From positions 1 to 26,053 of the forward strand of contig FR892672.1 in NCBI GenBank assembly GCA_000433535.1: 26,053 nucleotides of DNA, in the 5' to 3' direction. The stretch is from Dorea sp. CAG:317. GTDB lineage: Bacteria; Bacillota; Clostridia; Lachnospirales; Lachnospiraceae. Shown here in pieces: positions 1 through 7,647 of this stretch. Both the position numbers and the translations under genes were made by a program. The notes beneath the pieces are model-generated. The model was not told the origin of the DNA. It was given only the letters and a program-made list of their open reading frames with translations, and ran no database searches. Within the stretch, counting starts at the first letter, position 1. Each line of letters begins with the position of its first letter.

Positions 1-1640
1 TCAAAATCAACCATATCTTTGAATAATGGTTCTACTTCTACATTTGAGAAGTCGATTTCAACCTTTGCCGGCTCAGCATCTTTTGCAGAAGCTGTGAAGG
101 TTGCCTGCGCGCCGTTCTTTTCTGCCGGAGCTGCTTTCTTAGCCGCGTCAGCGCCGATTGTCTTCATTGTCGGGAAGAGCAATACGTCACGGATTGCTGC
201 CTCGTCACAGAGAAGCATACACATTCTGTCGATACCAAAACCGATACCACCTGTCGGAGGCATACCGATCTCAAGTGCATTCAAGAAATCTTCGTCTGTT
301 GTGTTCGCCTCTTCGTCTCCCTGTGCAAGAAGCTCCTCCTGTGCTTTGAAACGCTCTCTCTGATCGATCGGGTCATTTAACTCAGAATATGCATTTGCCA
401 TTTCCCATCCATTCATGAAGAACTCAAAACGCTCTACATACTCTGGATTCTCCGGTTTTTTCTTTGTGAGCGGAGAAATCTCAATCGGATGATCTGTTAC
501 AAATGTAGGCTGGATCAAATGCTCTTCTGCAAACTCTTCGAAGAACAGGCTTAAGATATCGCCCTTTTTATGTCTCTCTTCATACTCTACATGGTGTTCC
601 TTGGCAAGCTCTCTTGCTTCTTTCAATGTCTTAACCTCATTCCAGTCAACACCTGCATATTTCTTAACGGCATCTACCATTGTAATTCTTTCAAATGGTT
701 TGCCAAGATCCATTTCCACACCATTGTATGTGATGGTTGTTGTTCCGAGAACTTCCTGTGCTACATGACGATACAGGTTCTCTGTCAGATCCATCATTCC
801 GTTATAATCTGTGTACGCCTGATAAAGCTCCATCAGTGTAAATTCAGGATTGTGTCTTGTGTCCAGTCCTTCATTACGGAACACACGTCCAATCTCGTAT
901 ACTTTCTCAATACCGCCGACAATCAGTCTCTTAAGATACAATTCCAGAGAAATACGAAGCTTAAAGTCTTCGCCTAACGCATTAAAATGTGTCTCAAACG
1001 GTCTTGCAGCTGCTCCTCCGGCGTTATTTACCAGCATAGGAGTCTCAACCTCCAAGAATCCCTGTCCGTCCAGATATCTTCTGATAGAACTTAAAATCTT
1101 GGAACGTTTGATAAATGTACTTCTCGCATCCATATTCATGATGAGATCTACATATCTCTGACGGTAACGCATATCTGTATTGGTCAGTCCATGATATTTC
1201 TCAGGAAGAATCTGCAGACTCTTGGAAAGAAGTGTTACAGCAGATGCGTGGATGGAAATCTCTCCGGTCTTTGTCTTAAACACTTCACCTTCCAGACCGA
1301 CAATATCTCCGATATCCAGTTTTTTGAAATCTTTATATTCTTCCTCTCCGATGCTGTCTCTTGCAACATAAGACTGGATATTTCCGCTCTGATCAAGGAT
1401 ATTACAGAAGGAAGCTTTTCCCATCACACGTTTCTGCATAACACGTCCTGCAAGCTTTACGTGTTTTCCTTCCATTTCCTCATAATTATCTTTTACGTCC
1501 TGTGCGTGACAGGTTACATCATATTTCGTAATCTCGAAAGGATTTTTTCCGTTGCTCTGTAAATCCGCAAGTTTCTCACGGCGCACCTTTCTCAACTGAT
1601 TAACATCCTGTTCCTGTACGTTTTTCTGCTGTTCGCCCAT
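1..1640 (-). CDS. lysS: Lysine--tRNA ligase, class II (3' end outside window)
   Basis: Cytoplasmic class II aminoacyl-tRNA synthetase that charges tRNA-Lys with lysine using ATP. About 546 codons are visible without a stop. The start ATG at 1640 is preceded by an AGGAG ribosome binding site. The N-terminal OB anticodon-binding domain is followed by class II motif 2 (FRNEGLDTRHNPEFT) and motif 3 (GIGFGIDRM). A typical bacterial LysRS of about 500 residues would end just after LFPTMK. Here the frame continues through an Ala/Lys/Glu-rich linker to VEPLFKDMVDFD or E at the window edge, which looks like the entry into a C-terminal tRNA-binding (EMAP/Trbp111-like) domain as in some clostridial LysRS; that last part is inference. 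It lies 31 nt downstream of greA, probably co-transcribed. Confidence 0.95.
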   Translation of the reverse strand, partial: MGEQQKNVQEQDVNQLRKVRREKLADLQSNGKNPFEITKYDVTCHAQDVKDNYEEMEGKHVKLAGRVMQKRVMGKASFCNILDQSGNIQSYVARDSIGEEEYKDFKKLDIGDIVGLEGEVFKTKTGEISIHASAVTLLSKSLQILPEKYHGLTNTDMRYRQRYVDLIMNMDARSTFIKRSKILSSIRRYLDGQGFLEVETPMLVNNAGGAAARPFETHFNALGEDFKLRISLELYLKRLIVGGIEKVYEIGRVFRNEGLDTRHNPEFTLMELYQAYTDYNGMMDLTENLYRHVAQEVLGTTTITYNGVEMDLGKPFERITMVDAVKKYAGVDWNEVKTLKEARELAKEHHVEYEERHKKGDILSLFFEEFAEEHLIQPTFVTDHPIEISPLTKKKPENPEYVERFEFFMNGWEMANAYSELNDPIDQRERFKAQEELLAQGDEEANTTDEDFLNALEIGMPPTGGIGFGIDRMCMLLCDEAAIRDVLLFPTMKTIGADAAKKAAPAEKNGAQATFTASAKDAEPAKVEIDFSNVEVEPLFKDMVDF

Positions 1641-1671
1641 TTTTATCTCCTTTCCCTTTCAGATACATTTC

Positions 1672-2154
1672 TTATTGAGAACGGCTGATGTCTAACACCT
1701 TATATTCCATTACTCCGGCCTGCGTCTCAACCTCTACTACGTCGCCAACTGATTTACCGATCAATGCCTGTCCTACCGGAGACTCGTTGGAAATTTTGCC
1801 TTCCAGACTGTTCGCCTCTGTAGATCCGACAATCTTGAATTCCATCTCTTCGTCAAATGTAATGTCAAATACTTTTACTGTACATCCTACATTGATCTTA
1901 TCAAAATCAACTTCATCCTCTACAACAACTTCCGCGTTTTTAAGGATTCCTTCCAGTTCTTCGATTCTGGCTTCAATATCTCTCTGCTCATCTTTTGCTG
2001 CATCGTACTCTGCATTCTCTGACAAGTCTCCCTGCTCTCTGGCTTCTTTGATCTTGCCTGCTACTTCTTTTCTTTTTACAACTTTCAGATTCTCAAGTTC
2101 ATCTTCCAGTGCTTTCAATCCTGCATAAGTAAGTAATCTCTTCTTTGCTACCAT
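1672..2154 (-). CDS. greA: Transcription elongation factor GreA
   Basis: GreA rescues backtracked RNA polymerase by stimulating cleavage of the nascent transcript. The 160-residue protein has the usual length. The N-terminal antiparallel coiled coil carries the family signature around EAREQGDLSENAEYDAAKD, with the acidic tip residues. The C-terminal FKBP-like domain includes ISNESPVGQALIG. The frame stays open upstream to 2244, but the start at 2154 (MVAKKRLLTYAGLK) matches the family N-terminus and has an AAAGGAG site about 10 nt upstream, so the longer form is rejected. A consensus promoter lies at 2264-2292 and a hairpin sits in the leader. lysS follows. Confidence 0.95.
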   Translation of the reverse strand: MVAKKRLLTYAGLKALEDELENLKVVKRKEVAGKIKEAREQGDLSENAEYDAAKDEQRDIEARIEELEGILKNAEVVVEDEVDFDKINVGCTVKVFDITFDEEMEFKIVGSTEANSLEGKISNESPVGQALIGKSVGDVVEVETQAGVMEYKVLDISRSQ

Positions 2155-2203
2155 TTGCTTATCTGCTCCTTTTTTTCTACTTTCTTTCTCTATCTGAAGC
2201 GTG

Positions 2204-2227
2204 TAGCGCCAGTGTATACTGACGCTA
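2204..2227 (-). other. Hairpin in the greA 5' leader
   Basis: The minus-strand RNA can form a 10-bp stem (TAGCGTCAGT pairing with ACTGGCGCTA, one G-U pair) around the 4-nt loop ATAC. It lies between the inferred transcription start (near 2257) and the greA ribosome binding site. No U-tract follows, so it is not a terminator. Its role is unknown. Confidence 0.5.
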
Positions 2228-2263
2228 AAATACGCCGAATACACCTACTTTCACAATTTCATT

Positions 2264-2292
2264 ATTATACATAACAAGGCGCTCTCTGTCAA
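2264..2292 (-). promoter_or_regulatory. Sigma-A promoter of greA-lysS
   Basis: On the minus strand a perfect -35 TTGACA (2287-2292) and perfect -10 TATAAT (2264-2269) are separated by 17 nt. The promoter lies directly downstream of the terminator of the dusB operon and implies a greA leader of roughly 100 nt. Confidence 0.9.
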
Positions 2293-2327
2293 CCTGTTTT
2301 TCCACTTTAGATGCTGAATCCGCGCGG

Positions 2328-2379
2328 AAAAAGCCTTGTCTTACACACTGCTTCATTATATGTAAAACAAGGCTTTTTT
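2328..2379 (-). terminator. Terminator of the nfeD-dusB operon (bidirectional shape)
   Basis: A 17-position stem with one mismatch (AAAAAGCCTTGTCTTAC against GTAAAACAAGGCTTTTT) lies 12 nt after the dusB stop. On the minus strand the stem runs into five Ts; on the plus strand it runs into six, so it could act both ways. The only genes reaching it are on the minus strand. Confidence 0.85.
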
Positions 2380-2391
2380 ATTACCTGCGCA

Positions 2392-3348
2392 TTAATTGAT
2401 TTTTTCATGCAATAGTTCTTCTAATTCTGCATAAGATTCTACTCGATTAATCTCATCCCGCAGCTTGGAAGACCCCTTCATTCCTTTTGTATACCATGCC
2501 ACATGCTTACGCATTTCACGGATACCGATATAATCTCCTTTATACTCCATCAAAAGATTTGCATGACGAAGCATTGTCTCGCGAATGGTCTTTGCATCCG
2601 GCCGCTTAGGAAGCACTCCGGTCTTCTCGTATTCGAGAAGCTCTGCGAAGATCCACGGATTCCCCTGAGCGCCTCTGCCGATCATCACTCCGTCACAGCC
2701 CGTCTCCTGCCGCATTTTCACAGCAAGTTCACCGCTTGTCACATCTCCGTTTCCAATCACCGGAATCGAGACCGCTTCTTTTACTTTGCGGATAATCTCC
2801 CAGTCTGCTTTTCCCGAATAATACTGCTCTCTCGTGCGCCCGTGGACAGCGACTGCCGCACCGCCTGCATCTTCAATGATCTTCGCAATTTCCACCGCAT
2901 TTACCGACTCATCATTAAAACCCTTACGAATCTTTACCGTTACCGGCTTCTTCGTTGCCTTGGCTGTCTTAGATACAATCTCATACACCCGTTTCGGATC
3001 GTTCATAAGGGCAGAACCTTCGCCATTTTTCACAATTTTCGGCACCGGGCATCCCATATTAATATCCAGCACCTGAAAAGGAAGCGGCTCAATCTCTTTC
3101 GCGATCTCGCTGATCACATCCGGCTCCGAACCGAAGAGCTGCAGCGAAACCGGATACTCCTCTGGATGAATCTTTAGAAGCGCCTTCGTATTTTTATTTT
3201 TATATAGCAGAGCTTTGGCACTGATCATCTCCATACAGAGAAGCCCTGCCCCCTGTTCCTTACAGAGCAGTCGGAACGGAAGATCCGTCACTCCCGCCAT
3301 CGGCGCAAGAATGTATGGATTGTTAAGTTTCAAGTTTCCTATGTTCAT
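2392..3348 (-). CDS. dusB: tRNA-dihydrouridine synthase DusB
   Basis: FMN-dependent enzyme that reduces specific uridines in the tRNA D-loop to dihydrouridine. The 318-residue product shows the family signatures: LAPMAGVTDLPFR near residues 15-27, DINMGCPVPK with catalytic Cys100, and the GNGDV and GRGAQGNPWIF flavin-phosphate motifs. The open frame extends upstream to 3381, but that stretch is made of the palindrome at 3361-3395. The start at 3348 (MNIGNLKLNNPY) fits the family and has AGAGGTG just upstream. It is the last gene of the long operon, followed by the terminator at 2328-2379. Confidence 0.95.
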   Translation of the reverse strand: MNIGNLKLNNPYILAPMAGVTDLPFRLLCKEQGAGLLCMEMISAKALLYKNKNTKALLKIHPEEYPVSLQLFGSEPDVISEIAKEIEPLPFQVLDINMGCPVPKIVKNGEGSALMNDPKRVYEIVSKTAKATKKPVTVKIRKGFNDESVNAVEIAKIIEDAGGAAVAVHGRTREQYYSGKADWEIIRKVKEAVSIPVIGNGDVTSGELAVKMRQETGCDGVMIGRGAQGNPWIFAELLEYEKTGVLPKRPDAKTIRETMLRHANLLMEYKGDYIGIREMRKHVAWYTKGMKGSSKLRDEINRVESYAELEELLHEKIN

Positions 3349-3360
3349 GATACACCTCTT

Positions 3361-3395
3361 GGGGACGTAGCATTTTTGCAAAATGCTACGTCCCC
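3361..3395. repeat. Perfect 16-bp-arm palindrome (REP-like)
   Basis: GGGGACGTAGCATTTT at 3361-3376 and its exact reverse complement at 3380-3395 flank the 3-nt loop TGC. It fills most of the gap between coaX and dusB and ends about 12 nt before the dusB start. No U-tract follows on the minus strand, so it is not a normal intrinsic terminator. The GGGGACGTAGC...CCCC form resembles short extragenic palindromes mobilised by RAYT (Y1) transposases; that assignment is from memory and unverified. No second copy was seen in this window. Confidence 0.75.
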
Positions 3396-3405
3396 AGTTA
3401 AATTT

Positions 3406-4179
3406 TTAACGTTTTTTATTTTTCTCAAATATGATCCGAAGTCCTTTTAATGTGAGCTGTGGATCATACACATCGATCACTTCTGTATCGGATACGATCA
3501 TTTTTCCAAGTCCTCCGGTGGCTACTACTTTGGCATCCTTGTAACCGGATTCTTCTTTTAACCGTTTTACAATGTACTCGGTCTGCCCAATCTGTCCGTA
3601 CAGGAGCCCTCCCTGCATGCTGGAAATGGTCTCTTTTGCAAGGATTGAGGCTGGTTTTCTAATTTCTATCGCCGGAAGCATATCCGCCTCTCCCCACAAT
3701 GCCTGTGCGGATGTGCGGATTCCCGGAGCGATCACGCCTGCTTCAAAGGTTCCATCCGGCCCGATGATATCGTAAGTGGTGGCAGTCCCGAAGTCTACTA
3801 CGATCACAGGTCCGCCAAATAACGTATATGCAGCCACCGCATCGACGATACGGTCAGCGCCCACTTGTCTTGGATTCTCGGTAACGATGCGGATTCCTGT
3901 TTTGATCCCCGCCGACACGACCATTGGCTTCACTCCGAAATATTTGATAATTGCACTTCCAAGAGAATGCATCACATCCGGTACTACGGATGCGATAATC
4001 ACATCTTGGATATCTTTTCCGGCTACTCCGTGACGTTCCACCAGTTCACGAAGCATAATTCCGTATTCATCGGAAGTGCGTGGCTGTTTTGACTTCATAC
4101 GAAATGTACCGGACACTTTTTCCCCGTCAAAGATTCCAAGTGTTATATTGGTATTTCCAACATCTATGACTAATAACAT
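3406..4179 (-). CDS. coaX: Type III pantothenate kinase
   Basis: Phosphorylates pantothenate in the first step of coenzyme A synthesis. The 257-residue length is typical. It has the ASKHA-fold phosphate motif DVGNT (residues 6-10), GADR at 107-110 and DFGTATT at 129-135, all characteristic of CoaX. The start at 4179 has a strong TAGGAGGA site, and the TAG of the upstream DUF6145 gene forms the first part of this site, suggesting translational coupling. It lies next to birA, another cofactor enzyme, as in other clostridia where birA and coaX neighbour each other. Confidence 0.96.
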   Translation of the reverse strand: MLLVIDVGNTNITLGIFDGEKVSGTFRMKSKQPRTSDEYGIMLRELVERHGVAGKDIQDVIIASVVPDVMHSLGSAIIKYFGVKPMVVSAGIKTGIRIVTENPRQVGADRIVDAVAAYTLFGGPVIVVDFGTATTYDIIGPDGTFEAGVIAPGIRTSAQALWGEADMLPAIEIRKPASILAKETISSMQGGLLYGQIGQTEYIVKRLKEESGYKDAKVVATGGLGKMIVSDTEVIDVYDPQLTLKGLRIIFEKNKKR

Positions 4180-4188
4180 ATCTTCCTC

Positions 4189-4518
4189 CTACAGTTCCTC
4201 TCCCAAGAAGAACACCTTATAGTATAATTGAAGTGACTGCAGCAGATCCTGTTTGTCCCGCTGAAGCTCTTTGATCTTGAGCTGACTTCCAATCTCGTCA
4301 AACATCGGATCAAATTCCTCCGACGTTACTTCAAAACACAGTTCTCCATTTTCTTCGTATACAAGTGTCAATATTCCGCCCACATCATTGACATACAAGA
4401 CACACATGATCTTAAGTTCGTCTTTGATATGATCCGGCAATCCGGAGAAATCCGGGTTGAGATAATATTTTTCTTCATATGAATTCGCCCCGCAAAGGAC
4501 AATCTTTTCTTCGTACAT
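4189..4518 (-). CDS. DUF6145 family protein
   Basis: Small protein of 109 residues, predicted cytosolic and acidic, with no signal peptide or membrane segment. I recognise it as DUF6145, a Lachnospiraceae family regularly found between birA and coaX (MYEEKIVLCGANSYEEKYY near the start, YYKVFFLGEEL at the end); the family name is from memory. Function is unknown. The start at 4518 is chosen over the upstream in-frame ATG at 4557 because TGGAGGA lies directly before it and the longer form would overlap birA. The stop is 9 nt from the coaX start, so the two are probably coupled. Confidence 0.85.
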   Translation of the reverse strand: MYEEKIVLCGANSYEEKYYLNPDFSGLPDHIKDELKIMCVLYVNDVGGILTLVYEENGELCFEVTSEEFDPMFDEIGSQLKIKELQRDKQDLLQSLQLYYKVFFLGEEL

Positions 4519-4534
4519 TCCGTTCCTCCATTTA

Positions 4535-5515
4535 TTATGTATATCCGTAAATTCCACGCACAGACACTTCCCCCGCGAAAATATTCTGCACGCTTCCGTC
4601 TTCCTTCTCCACGATCAGCTCGCCCGTATCATTGATTCCCAGTGCATACGCTTCATAATGATTGCCGGGTTCCAGAATCTTCACCTGTCTGTCCTTGTTG
4701 ACTAACAACTCATTATACTCCTTGCGAAGTCCCGCAAGAGATCCCTCCTGCAAAAATTGTTCATAATACATTTCAAAATGCTCCATCACTGCCGCGATCA
4801 GGTGTGAGCGCCGGAACCTCCTGCCGGTTTCCATTTTCAGTGAAGAAGCACAGTCTTTCAGCTCTTCCGGAAATTCATTTTGATTGACATTGATACCAAT
4901 TCCAATCACCACGTAATTGATCCATGTCATCTCGATACTCATCTCTGTCAGAATCCCGCATATCTTCCGCCCCTGTACGACAAGATCATTGGGCCATTTG
5001 ATCTGTACATCGACACCGGTCTGTTCCCGAAGCGCCCTTGCCACAGCAAGCGCCATAACAAGCGTAAGCATAGGAGCTTTCACCGGCGGAAACTCCGGAC
5101 GCAGCAAAAGGCTCATGTAAATGCTCTCTCCTGCCGGAGACTCCCATCTTCTGCCCCGTCTTCCTCTTCCCGCACTCTGGCTTTCCGCCACATACAAGGT
5201 ACCATGAGGCTCTCCTTTTTCTCCGCCTGCTTTGGCCTGAATATTGGTGGAATCCGTCTCCTTAAAAACGAAAATGGATTTGCCTGCCCACTTTGTACTC
5301 CGAAGGCTCTCCAACTCTGCTTCGGACAGCACGTCCGGGCTCTCCACAAGGCGGTACCCCTTCCGTGGCACCGCCTCAATTTCATATCCTTCTTTTTTTA
5401 ACTGATCCACAACCTTCCAGACCGCAGTTCTGGACACTTGAAACTGTTCACACAACTGCTGCCCCGACACATAACCTTCACTTTCCTTCAGCAATCTTAA
5501 AATCTCTGACTTCAT
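4535..5515 (-). CDS. birA: Bifunctional biotin ligase / biotin operon repressor BirA
   Basis: Forms biotinyl-AMP and attaches biotin to carboxylase carrier proteins; the N-terminal domain allows repression of biotin genes. The 326-residue protein has a winged helix (residues 1-55, VSGQQLCEQFQVSRTAVWK), the ligase nucleotide loop GRGRRGR (116-122), KWPND (173-177) and the lysine of GRKICGILTE (Lys184), then a C-terminal SH3-like domain. All key residues are present. It lies 11 nt after the OTC stop in the same operon. No biotin genes are in the window, so its repressor targets are elsewhere. Confidence 0.95.
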   Translation of the reverse strand: MKSEILRLLKESEGYVSGQQLCEQFQVSRTAVWKVVDQLKKEGYEIEAVPRKGYRLVESPDVLSEAELESLRSTKWAGKSIFVFKETDSTNIQAKAGGEKGEPHGTLYVAESQSAGRGRRGRRWESPAGESIYMSLLLRPEFPPVKAPMLTLVMALAVARALREQTGVDVQIKWPNDLVVQGRKICGILTEMSIEMTWINYVVIGIGINVNQNEFPEELKDCASSLKMETGRRFRRSHLIAAVMEHFEMYYEQFLQEGSLAGLRKEYNELLVNKDRQVKILEPGNHYEAYALGINDTGELIVEKEDGSVQNIFAGEVSVRGIYGYT

Positions 5516-5526
5516 TTATTTCTACC

Positions 5527-6519
5527 TTACCGTTCTCCAAGTGTTGCCACCATAACCGCCTTAATGGTATGCATACGGTTTTCCGCCTCATCAAAGACTT
5601 TTGATTTCTCAGATTCAAATACTTCGTCTGTCACCTCTATGTCATCCAGACCGAACTTCTCTTTGATCTCTCTTCCCACACCTGTCTCCAGATCATGGTA
5701 AGCAGGCAGACAATGAAGGAAAATTGCCGACTCACCGGCATTATCCATCACTTCTTTTGTCACCTTATAAGGAAGCAGTTCTTTGATACGCTCCGCCCAG
5801 ATTTCTTCCGGTTCTCCCATAGACACCCATACATCTGTATAAATAACATCTACATCTTTTGTTCCGCTTTCTACATCTTCGGTCAGTGTAATGCTTCCGC
5901 CGCTTTCCTTCGCATATTCTTCACAGAGCGCTACAAGCTCCGGCTCCGGGAAATAATTTTTTGAAGTACATGCTGTAAAATGCATTCCCATTTTTGCACA
6001 GACAATCATAAGAGAATTTCCCATATTGTATCTTGCATCACCCATGTACACCAGACGGATTCCTTTGATTCGTCCGAAATGCTCCCGAATTGTAAGAAGA
6101 TCTGCCAGCATCTGTGTCGGATGGTATTCATTGGTCAGACCGTTCCACACCGGAACTCCTGCATACTTCGCCAGCTCTTCCACAATCTCCTGACCATAGC
6201 CACGGTACTCAATACCGTCAAACATTCTTCCGAGCACACGCGCAGTATCCTTGATGCTTTCCTTCTTTCCGATCTGAGAAGCGCTTGGAGCAAGATATGT
6301 AGTTCCCATTCCCATATCGTGAGCCGCTGTCTCGAAAGAGCACCTTGTTCTTGTACTTGTTTTTTCAAAAATAAGCGCCACATTCATACCGCGATAATGA
6401 TCAATGGCAATTCCTTTTTTCTTCTTCTCCTTCAATTCCGCCGCCAGATCCACAAGATATAAGATCTCTTCCGGTGTATAATCCTTAAGCGTCAAAAAAT
6501 GTCTTCCTTTTAAATTCAT
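5527..6519 (-). CDS. argF: Ornithine carbamoyltransferase (internal start inside the fused frame)
   Basis: Transfers the carbamoyl group from carbamoyl phosphate to ornithine to give citrulline, in arginine synthesis or reversed in the arginine deiminase route. The 330-residue unit starting at the internal ATG 6519 is a full-length OTC: carbamoyl-phosphate loop STRTR (55-59), HPTQ (133-136), the SMG loop (233-235) and HCLPA (269-273). AGAAGG lies 7 nt upstream of this ATG, so independent translation is likely even though the patatin frame reads through. No other arginine gene is in the window, so anabolic versus catabolic use cannot be decided. Confidence 0.9.
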   Translation of the reverse strand: MNLKGRHFLTLKDYTPEEILYLVDLAAELKEKKKKGIAIDHYRGMNVALIFEKTSTRTRCSFETAAHDMGMGTTYLAPSASQIGKKESIKDTARVLGRMFDGIEYRGYGQEIVEELAKYAGVPVWNGLTNEYHPTQMLADLLTIREHFGRIKGIRLVYMGDARYNMGNSLMIVCAKMGMHFTACTSKNYFPEPELVALCEEYAKESGGSITLTEDVESGTKDVDVIYTDVWVSMGEPEEIWAERIKELLPYKVTKEVMDNAGESAIFLHCLPAYHDLETGVGREIKEKFGLDDIEVTDEVFESEKSKVFDEAENRMHTIKAVMVATLGER

Positions 6520-7626
6520 CTCATTTCCTTCTTTCAATTCCATCAGCACGTGCACAAAGCGCGGCAAATTCATCTGATCCTCTAAAGTTATATACTTTTT
6601 ATATACCATTTCCAACAATTGGTCAACTGTATAGATGCGATATTTGGGAATCCGAAGCAATTTTGCTGTTGCTTCCAACATCCCCAGATAAAGTTCTTTG
6701 TCTGAATTTCCAATTGATAATTTAAGCACAAATGCAATCTCTGCTTTTTCAATTTCTTTCAGCGGTTCTAACAGTCTGCTGTAGTATTCCTCCTCATGTG
6801 TCTGCTCCAGATAATAGATCCGCCCTTCCAGACCGTACAGCATACGCTTCATATCATAATAACCGATGGTTAAGTTCTGTCTGCTTCGCTTCGCCGAAAA
6901 TTCCAGGATACTTCCAAGCTTCACGCGTGGAGATACTTCACAAAATGTTCCGTCCTCCGGGAATTTTACCCGCTGTTCCCATCCCGGTCCGTGAATCCTC
7001 ACAACAATCAGATTCTCATAGCCACGCTCCAGAAGGGAGTTGACCGGTACATTATTGGCAATTCCACCGTCCGTATATTTCTTACCGTGGAGCGGCTCAT
7101 TCTTAAAGCCAATGAGATAGGCGCTCGCAAGAAGGAAATCCTCCAACAATCCATCTTCGATATCTGCCACACTGAGCGTTAATTCTTTTTTATCTGTCAG
7201 TGAAAATGTAGACAGGCAGAATTCTTTGCCGCAATTTCTGATCTGCTCTTCGTCGATCACTTGATGGATCAAGTTGCGAAGAGGCGTGATATCTACGCCG
7301 CCATCCTTTACTTTCTCCCACAGTGTCTTTAAAATATCGCGCACGGAAGTCTGCCCGGAAAACCAGCCTTCCATTTCCTCATCATCTACATCCATCACTG
7401 TGGAAAATGTCATTTCTCTCCAGATCTTTTCTGCTTTTTCAAGGTCACCCATGCAAATAAGGGCGCCGTTTAAAGCGCCCACTGATGTCCCTGCCACAGC
7501 CTCTATCTTAACGCCGGCTTCCCGAAGTGCTTTCCACGCACCGATCTGATATGCGCCTCTTGCGCCACCGCCGTCAAGGACAAGTCCGTATTCTTTTGTA
7601 AGGTCAAGAACAGGTTTCACCTGCAT
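5527..7626 (-). CDS. Patatin-like phospholipase in one frame with ornithine carbamoyltransferase
   Basis: A single 699-codon open frame contains two normally separate proteins. Residues 1-369 are a patatin/RssA-type serine hydrolase with oxyanion loop GGGARG (19-24), nucleophile GTSVG (Ser48) and catalytic DGG (Asp186), so it should be active on lipid esters. It also has a C-terminal segment typical of the clostridial family (VHVLMELKEGN). Residues 370-699 are complete ornithine carbamoyltransferase. The start at 7626 has TTAGGAGGGGG. Both alternative frames carry a stop just before the OTC ATG. A one-base indel or lost stop could therefore have joined the genes, and OTC still has its own ribosome binding site. 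Whether the 699-residue fusion accumulates is not known. Confidence 0.8.
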   Translation of the reverse strand: MQVKPVLDLTKEYGLVLDGGGARGAYQIGAWKALREAGVKIEAVAGTSVGALNGALICMGDLEKAEKIWREMTFSTVMDVDDEEMEGWFSGQTSVRDILKTLWEKVKDGGVDITPLRNLIHQVIDEEQIRNCGKEFCLSTFSLTDKKELTLSVADIEDGLLEDFLLASAYLIGFKNEPLHGKKYTDGGIANNVPVNSLLERGYENLIVVRIHGPGWEQRVKFPEDGTFCEVSPRVKLGSILEFSAKRSRQNLTIGYYDMKRMLYGLEGRIYYLEQTHEEEYYSRLLEPLKEIEKAEIAFVLKLSIGNSDKELYLGMLEATAKLLRIPKYRIYTVDQLLEMVYKKYITLEDQMNLPRFVHVLMELKEGNEMNLKGRHFLTLKDYTPEEILYLVDLAAELKEKKKKGIAIDHYRGMNVALIFEKTSTRTRCSFETAAHDMGMGTTYLAPSASQIGKKESIKDTARVLGRMFDGIEYRGYGQEIVEELAKYAGVPVWNGLTNEYHPTQMLADLLTIREHFGRIKGIRLVYMGDARYNMGNSLMIVCAKMGMHFTACTSKNYFPEPELVALCEEYAKESGGSITLTEDVESGTKDVDVIYTDVWVSMGEPEEIWAERIKELLPYKVTKEVMDNAGESAIFLHCLPAYHDLETGVGREIKEKFGLDDIEVTDEVFESEKSKVFDEAENRMHTIKAVMVATLGER

Positions 7627-7647
7627 CCCCCTCCTAACGTCATTTTA

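Noticed and set aside
19..1562. Several plus-strand frames opposite lysS
   Set aside because: They are antisense shadows of a clearly identified synthetase and lack family patterns or ribosome binding sites.
2155..2244. Longer greA start giving 30 extra residues
   Set aside because: The extension lies in the leader hairpin, does not match the family and has no ribosome binding site.
2503..3177. 224-codon plus-strand frame
   Set aside because: Antisense to dusB and without recognisable domains.
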